Origin: Limibacterium fermenti
Lineage (GTDB): Bacteria > Bacteroidota > Bacteroidia > Bacteroidales > Dysgonomonadaceae
Direction of reading: 5' to 3'
Length of the DNA stretch: 64,000 nucleotides
Assembly: GCF_041902845.1 (NCBI RefSeq)
Contig: NZ_CP159486.1
Span: 744,001-808,000 of the forward strand
Made by a program: the position numbers and the translations under genes. Shown here piece after piece: positions 60,386 to 64,000 of the stretch. Each line of letters begins with the position of its first letter. Position 1 is the first letter of the stretch. The notes beneath the pieces were generated by a model that worked only from the letters and a program-made list of their open reading frames with translations, made no database searches and was not told the DNA's origin.

Positions 60386-60781
60386 ATGACAGATCCAATA
60401 GCAGATTATTTGACGCGGCTAAGAAATGCCATCCAAGCGAAACATCGCGTGGTGGGAATTCCCGCATCAAACTTAAAAAGAGATATAACAAAGATTCTCT
60501 TTGAAAAAGGATATATCCTTAACTACAAATTTGTAGAAGAAGGGCCTCAAGGTACCATTATGGTTGCCTTAAAGTATGATCCTGTAAATAAAGTAAATGC
60601 CATCAAGAAGTTAATACGTATTTCTTCTCCCGGTTTACGTCGGTATACCGGTTATAAAGATTTGCCTCGTGTATTGAACGGGTTGGGTATTGCTATATTA
60701 TCTACTTCACAAGGAGTAATGACGGATAAAGAAGCTCGCGATTTAAAAGTGGGCGGGGAAGTTTTATGTTACGTTTATTAA
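60386..60781 (+). CDS. rpsH: 30S ribosomal protein uS8
   Basis: A 131-residue S8 (MTDPIADYLTRLRNAIQAKHR) ending with LNGLGIAILSTSQGVMTDKEARDLKVGGEVLCYVY. It binds helix 21 of 16S rRNA. In E. coli S8 represses the spc operon; no target was recognised here. Confidence 0.97.
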   Translation: MTDPIADYLTRLRNAIQAKHRVVGIPASNLKRDITKILFEKGYILNYKFVEEGPQGTIMVALKYDPVNKVNAIKKLIRISSPGLRRYTGYKDLPRVLNGLGIAILSTSQGVMTDKEARDLKVGGEVLCYVY

Positions 60782-60799
60782 TGGAAGGGAAAGTATAAT

Positions 60800-61354
60800 A
60801 TGTCAAGAATTGGAAAATTACCCATCACATTACCCCAAGGCGTTACTGTTACAGTAGGCGAAAAGAATGCGATTACCGTTAAAGGTCCGAAAGGGGAGCT
60901 TACTCAAGCGGTGAGCCCTGGAATGAAAGTGGAAGTGCAGGACGGAACGTTGACTATAGAACGTCCCAATGAAGAAAAAGTGAATCGTGCATTGCATGGA
61001 TTATATCGTTCTCTGTTGCATAATATGGTTATTGGCGTTACGGATGGGTTCAGAAAAGAGTTAGAACTTATAGGCGTCGGTTATCGCGTGTCCAATAACG
61101 GACAAGTACTTGAACTCTCTCTGGGTTTTACTCACAACATTTTCTTGGAATTGCCGGAGGAAATTAAAGTGGAAACAAAAATGGAGAGAAACAAAAGTCC
61201 GCTGATTATTCTCGAGTCTTGTGATAAACAATTACTCGGACAGGTCTGCGCGAAAATACGTTCTTTCCGGAAACCTGAGCCTTACAAAGGAAAAGGTATC
61301 CGTTTTGTTGGAGAACAAATTCGTCGCAAATCTGGTAAAACAGCAGGTAAATAA
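60800..61354 (+). CDS. rplF: 50S ribosomal protein uL6
   Basis: A 184-residue L6 with two homologous domains; RIGKLPITLPQGVTV and the C-terminal EPYKGKGIRFVGEQIRRKSGKTAGK (the sarcin-ricin loop contact) are conserved. Confidence 0.97.
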   Translation: MSRIGKLPITLPQGVTVTVGEKNAITVKGPKGELTQAVSPGMKVEVQDGTLTIERPNEEKVNRALHGLYRSLLHNMVIGVTDGFRKELELIGVGYRVSNNGQVLELSLGFTHNIFLELPEEIKVETKMERNKSPLIILESCDKQLLGQVCAKIRSFRKPEPYKGKGIRFVGEQIRRKSGKTAGK

Positions 61355-61369
61355 ATTTCTTAAACTGAA

Positions 61370-61720
61370 ATGGCTATGTTAACAAAGAACGAAAGAAGAC
61401 AGAAGATAAAAACGCGGGTGCGTGGTAAAGTTTTCGGAACGAAAGAATGCCCACGCCTTTCCGTATTTAGAAGCAATAAACAAATATACGCTCAGGTAAT
61501 TGATGATACAACCGGAACAACGGTGGCATCGGCTTCTTCCTTGAAAATTGAAGATAAGTTTCCTAAAAAGGAAATTGCTGCAAAGGTAGGTGACTTGATT
61601 GCACAATATGCGAAAGAAGCCGGTGTTGAGAAAGTGGCCTTCGACAGAAACGGTTACTTATATCACGGCCGGATTAAAGAACTGGCAGATGCCGCTCGTA
61701 AAGGAGGACTTAAATTTTAA
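61370..61720 (+). CDS. rplR: 50S ribosomal protein uL18
   Basis: A 116-residue L18 (LTKNERRQKIKTRVRGKVFG; CPRLSVFRSNKQIYAQVIDD; VAFDRNGYLYHGRIKELADAARKGGLKF). It binds 5S rRNA with L5. ATG at 61370 and 61376 are both possible; the first is kept. Confidence 0.96.
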   Translation: MAMLTKNERRQKIKTRVRGKVFGTKECPRLSVFRSNKQIYAQVIDDTTGTTVASASSLKIEDKFPKKEIAAKVGDLIAQYAKEAGVEKVAFDRNGYLYHGRIKELADAARKGGLKF

Positions 61721-61725
61721 CGATT

Positions 61726-62244
61726 ATGGCTGGAATGAACAATAAAGTAAAATCGACAAACGATATAGAATTAAAAGACCGGTTGGTAGCTATTAATCGT
61801 ACGACCAAAGTAACAAAAGGAGGCCGGACATTTACATTTGCCGCTATGGTGGTGGTAGGTAATGAAGACGGTATTGTTGGTTGGGGATTAGGAAAAGCGG
61901 GCGAAGTAACGACGGCAATAGCCAAGGGAGTGGAAGCCGCTAAAAAAAATCTGGTCAAAGTTCCGGTATATAAAGGAACGATTCCTCATGAACAAACGGC
62001 TCGCTTTGGTGGCGCCCGAGTGTTTCTAAAACCCGCTTACGCCGGTACCGGAGTGAAGGCCGGGGGCGCTATGCGTGCTGTGTTGGAAAGTGTAGGCGTG
62101 ACGGATGTTTTGGCTAAATCAAAAGGATCGTCCAATCCTCATAACCTCGTGAAGGCTACGATTTCAGCCCTGAGCGAACTGAGAGATCCTATTACGGTGG
62201 CTCAGAACAGAAAAATAAGTTTAGATAAAGTATTTAACGGATAA
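61726..62244 (+). CDS. rpsE: 30S ribosomal protein uS5
   Basis: A 172-residue S5: KDRLVAINRTTKVTKGGRTFTFAAMVVVGNEDGIVGWGLGKAGEV is the RNA-binding loop tied to decoding fidelity, and GGAMRAVLESVGVTDVLAKSKGS the C-terminal domain. Confidence 0.97.
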   Translation: MAGMNNKVKSTNDIELKDRLVAINRTTKVTKGGRTFTFAAMVVVGNEDGIVGWGLGKAGEVTTAIAKGVEAAKKNLVKVPVYKGTIPHEQTARFGGARVFLKPAYAGTGVKAGGAMRAVLESVGVTDVLAKSKGSSNPHNLVKATISALSELRDPITVAQNRKISLDKVFNG

Positions 62245-62260
62245 AAGAAAGGATTCTGAA

Positions 62261-62437
62261 ATGGCGACTATTAAAGTTAAACAAACAAAAAGTAGAATAG
62301 GAGCTCCCAAAGATCAAAAAAGGACGTTAGATGCTTTGGGGCTTCGAAAACTGAATCGGGTGGTAGAACATGAGGATACGCCTTCTATTAGGGGTCTTAT
62401 CCGGAAAGTACATCACTTGGTGACAGTGATAGAATAA
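62261..62437 (+). CDS. rpmD: 50S ribosomal protein uL30
   Basis: A 58-residue protein from ATG 62261: MATIKVKQTKSRIGAPKDQK, then RTLDALGLRKLNRVVEHEDT and a C-terminal strand IRKVHHLVTVIE. Normal L30 length and the expected place between rpsE and rplO. Confidence 0.95.
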   Translation: MATIKVKQTKSRIGAPKDQKRTLDALGLRKLNRVVEHEDTPSIRGLIRKVHHLVTVIE

Positions 62438-62470
62438 ATTAGTTTATAACGATAAAAAATAGATATCATA

Positions 62471-62920
62471 ATGGATTTATCGAATTTAAAACCTGCAGAA
62501 GGAGCTATTAAATCCCGTAAAAGGATTGGCCGCGGACAAGGATCGGGCAAGGGCGGAACTTCTACAAGAGGTCATAAAGGGGCGAAGTCAAGATCGGGCT
62601 ATTCTAAAAAGATCGGATTTGAAGGAGGACAGATGCCTATACAGCGTCGTTTGCCCAAATTCGGCTTCAAACCGCTTAATCGAGTAGAATATAAAGCAAT
62701 TAACCTCGCAGACTTACAAATATTAGCTGATACTCAAAAGGTTTCTAAAATTACCCCAGAATTGTTATTAGAGGCGGGGCTTATTTCCAGGAAGCATTTG
62801 GTTAAAATTCTTGGTAAAGGTACCTTATCGGCAAAATTGGAAGTGGAAGCTCATGCTTTTTCTAAGACAGCCGAACAAGCTATTATTTCTGCCGGTGGTA
62901 ACGCTGTAAAAATCGGATAA
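62471..62920 (+). CDS. rplO: 50S ribosomal protein uL15
   Basis: A 149-residue L15 (MDLSNLKPAEGAIKSRKRIGRGQGSGKGGTSTRGHKGAKSRSGY), glycine- and basic-rich at the N-terminus, with a folded C-terminal domain (LVKILGKGTLSAKLEVEAHAFSKTAEQAI). The next gene begins one base later. Confidence 0.97.
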   Translation: MDLSNLKPAEGAIKSRKRIGRGQGSGKGGTSTRGHKGAKSRSGYSKKIGFEGGQMPIQRRLPKFGFKPLNRVEYKAINLADLQILADTQKVSKITPELLLEAGLISRKHLVKILGKGTLSAKLEVEAHAFSKTAEQAIISAGGNAVKIG

Positions 62921-62921
62921 A

Positions 62922-64000
62922 ATGGGATTTGTACAAACGGTTAAAAATATTTGGAAAATAGAAGATCTCCGGAATCGGCTTCTTACGACCCTCTTTTTCA
63001 TAGCCATCTATAGAATCGGTTCGTTTGTGGTACTTCCCGGAGTGAATCCTGCCCAATTACAAGCTTTGCAAGCAAATACCAGTACGGGTTTATTAAGCTT
63101 GTTGGATATGTTTTCGGGTGGGGCATTTGCCAATGCATCTATTTTTGCGTTAGGTATTATGCCTTATATTTCGGCTTCCATTGTTATGCAATTGTTAGGA
63201 ATTGCGATTCCTTATTTTCAAAAATTGCAGCGCGAAGGAGAGAGTGGCCGCACGAAAATGAATCAATATACGCGTTACTTGACGGTGGGCATCTTACTGA
63301 TTCAGGGGCCTGCCTATCTTTATGGAGCGATCGGACAGGCTATTCCCGGCGGATTCTGGGATTGGGTATTACCTTCTGCAATTATTCTTGCCGGTGGTAG
63401 TATGTTTGTACTATGGCTTGGTGAGCGTATAACCGATAAGGGGGTTGGAAACGGTATTTCGTTTATCATTCTTATCGGAATCATTGCGCGGTTACCCCAT
63501 GCATTAGTCGCTGAATTCGATCGTTTGATTAATGCGCCCGGAGGACTTATTCTTTTCCTTCTTGAAATTGTCTTCTTACTCGTTGTTACGGGGGCGGCCA
63601 TTCTGTTGGTACAAGGTACCAGGAAGGTGCCGGTTCAGTATGCAAAACGGATAGTGGGCAATCGTCAGTATGGAGGAGTTCGTCAGTATATTCCGTTAAA
63701 AGTGAATGCGGCGAATGTTATGCCGATCATTTTCGCACAGGCAATTATGTTCATCCCGATTACTATCGCTCAGTTTTCGGCTCGTGAAGGAGGTGGCTTT
63801 TGGGCCTCTTTGATGGATTTTACCAGTTTCTGGTATAATTTTATCTTTGCGGTGTTGATTATGGCGTTTACCTATTTTTATACGGCTATAACGGTGAATC
63901 CTGTACAAATGGCCGAAGATTTAAAACGGAATAACGGTTTTATACCGGGAATTAAGCCGGGGAAAAAAACGGCAGAATATATCGATACGGTTATGTCGAG
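62922..64000 (+). CDS. secY: Protein translocase subunit SecY (3' end beyond the window)
   Basis: Open from ATG 62922 (MGFVQTVKNIWKIEDLRNR) to the right edge, 359 codons of an expected 440 or so. RIGSFVVLPGVNP, the plug-region FSGGAFANASIFALGIMPYISASIVMQLL, GVGNGISFIILIGIIAR and the cytoplasmic loop RKVPVQYAKRIVGNRQYGG are typical. SecY forms the protein-conducting channel with SecE and SecG. Later genes of the spc operon lie outside the window. Confidence 0.97.
   Translation, partial: MGFVQTVKNIWKIEDLRNRLLTTLFFIAIYRIGSFVVLPGVNPAQLQALQANTSTGLLSLLDMFSGGAFANASIFALGIMPYISASIVMQLLGIAIPYFQKLQREGESGRTKMNQYTRYLTVGILLIQGPAYLYGAIGQAIPGGFWDWVLPSAIILAGGSMFVLWLGERITDKGVGNGISFIILIGIIARLPHALVAEFDRLINAPGGLILFLLEIVFLLVVTGAAILLVQGTRKVPVQYAKRIVGNRQYGGVRQYIPLKVNAANVMPIIFAQAIMFIPITIAQFSAREGGGFWASLMDFTSFWYNFIFAVLIMAFTYFYTAITVNPVQMAEDLKRNNGFIPGIKPGKKTAEYIDTVMS

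Overview
The window is a chromosomal segment of a Bacteroidota bacterium, most likely order Bacteroidales. The signs are a SusC/SusD polysaccharide-utilization locus, MacB-type export and DUF4252/ECF modules, a PPi-dependent phosphofructokinase, a peptide-cleaving S9 dipeptidyl peptidase, TAnnTTTG (-7) promoters with a TTG (-33) element, and a general lack of Shine-Dalgarno sequences. I cannot name genus or species. No rRNA, tRNA, CRISPR array, transposase or integrase was seen.

Region 1 (1-11.3 kb, minus strand) is an AT-rich glycan locus. In order of transcription it holds a LacI-type regulator, SusC, SusD, two lipoproteins that look like surface glycan-binding proteins, and a GH78 alpha-L-rhamnosidase cut by the left edge. 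An identical 16-bp operator-like palindrome, in opposite orientations, lies upstream of susC and directly upstream of lacI. It lands on the predicted lacI transcription start.

Region 2 (11.7-25.4 kb, plus strand) starts with a tripartite efflux operon: ABC ATPase, two MacB-like permeases, MacA-like adaptor and TolC-like channel. It is followed by a GVGN-repeat DUF2807 lipoprotein, a cytidylate-kinase-like protein and a MATE transporter. A lactate operon (lctP-lutABC) closes the region. Tandem 'aattac'-type word repeats sit between some of these genes.

Region 3 (25.4-32.8 kb, minus strand) holds a ResB/CcsA-type cytochrome c maturation protein coupled to a small HTH/coiled-coil protein, a phased 21-bp degenerate repeat array, and a cluster of porin, imelysin, di-haem DUF1111 protein and a long RidA-like protein. 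This cluster suggests envelope metal or haem handling.

Region 4 (32.9-50.1 kb) is mixed housekeeping: a split ThrE-type exporter, a UvrD/PcrA helicase, PPi-PFK, an ammonium transporter, a class III-type sirtuin, MutS, a small outer-membrane barrel protein, dipeptidyl peptidase IV, and a membrane protein with a degenerate Nudix-like tail. Then come a 42-bp minisatellite with conserved stems and variable loops, and an ECF sigma / anti-sigma-like / DUF4252 operon with a possible self-recognised, near-leaderless promoter.

Region 5 (50.2-64 kb, plus strand) is the fused str-S10-spc ribosomal protein operon from rpsL to secY, the last cut by the right edge. It includes the small rpmD gene. Its candidate promoter is a good match to the Bacteroidetes consensus. 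Three genes in it (fusA, rplW, rplE) have clear Shine-Dalgarno sequences, which is unusual for this phylum.
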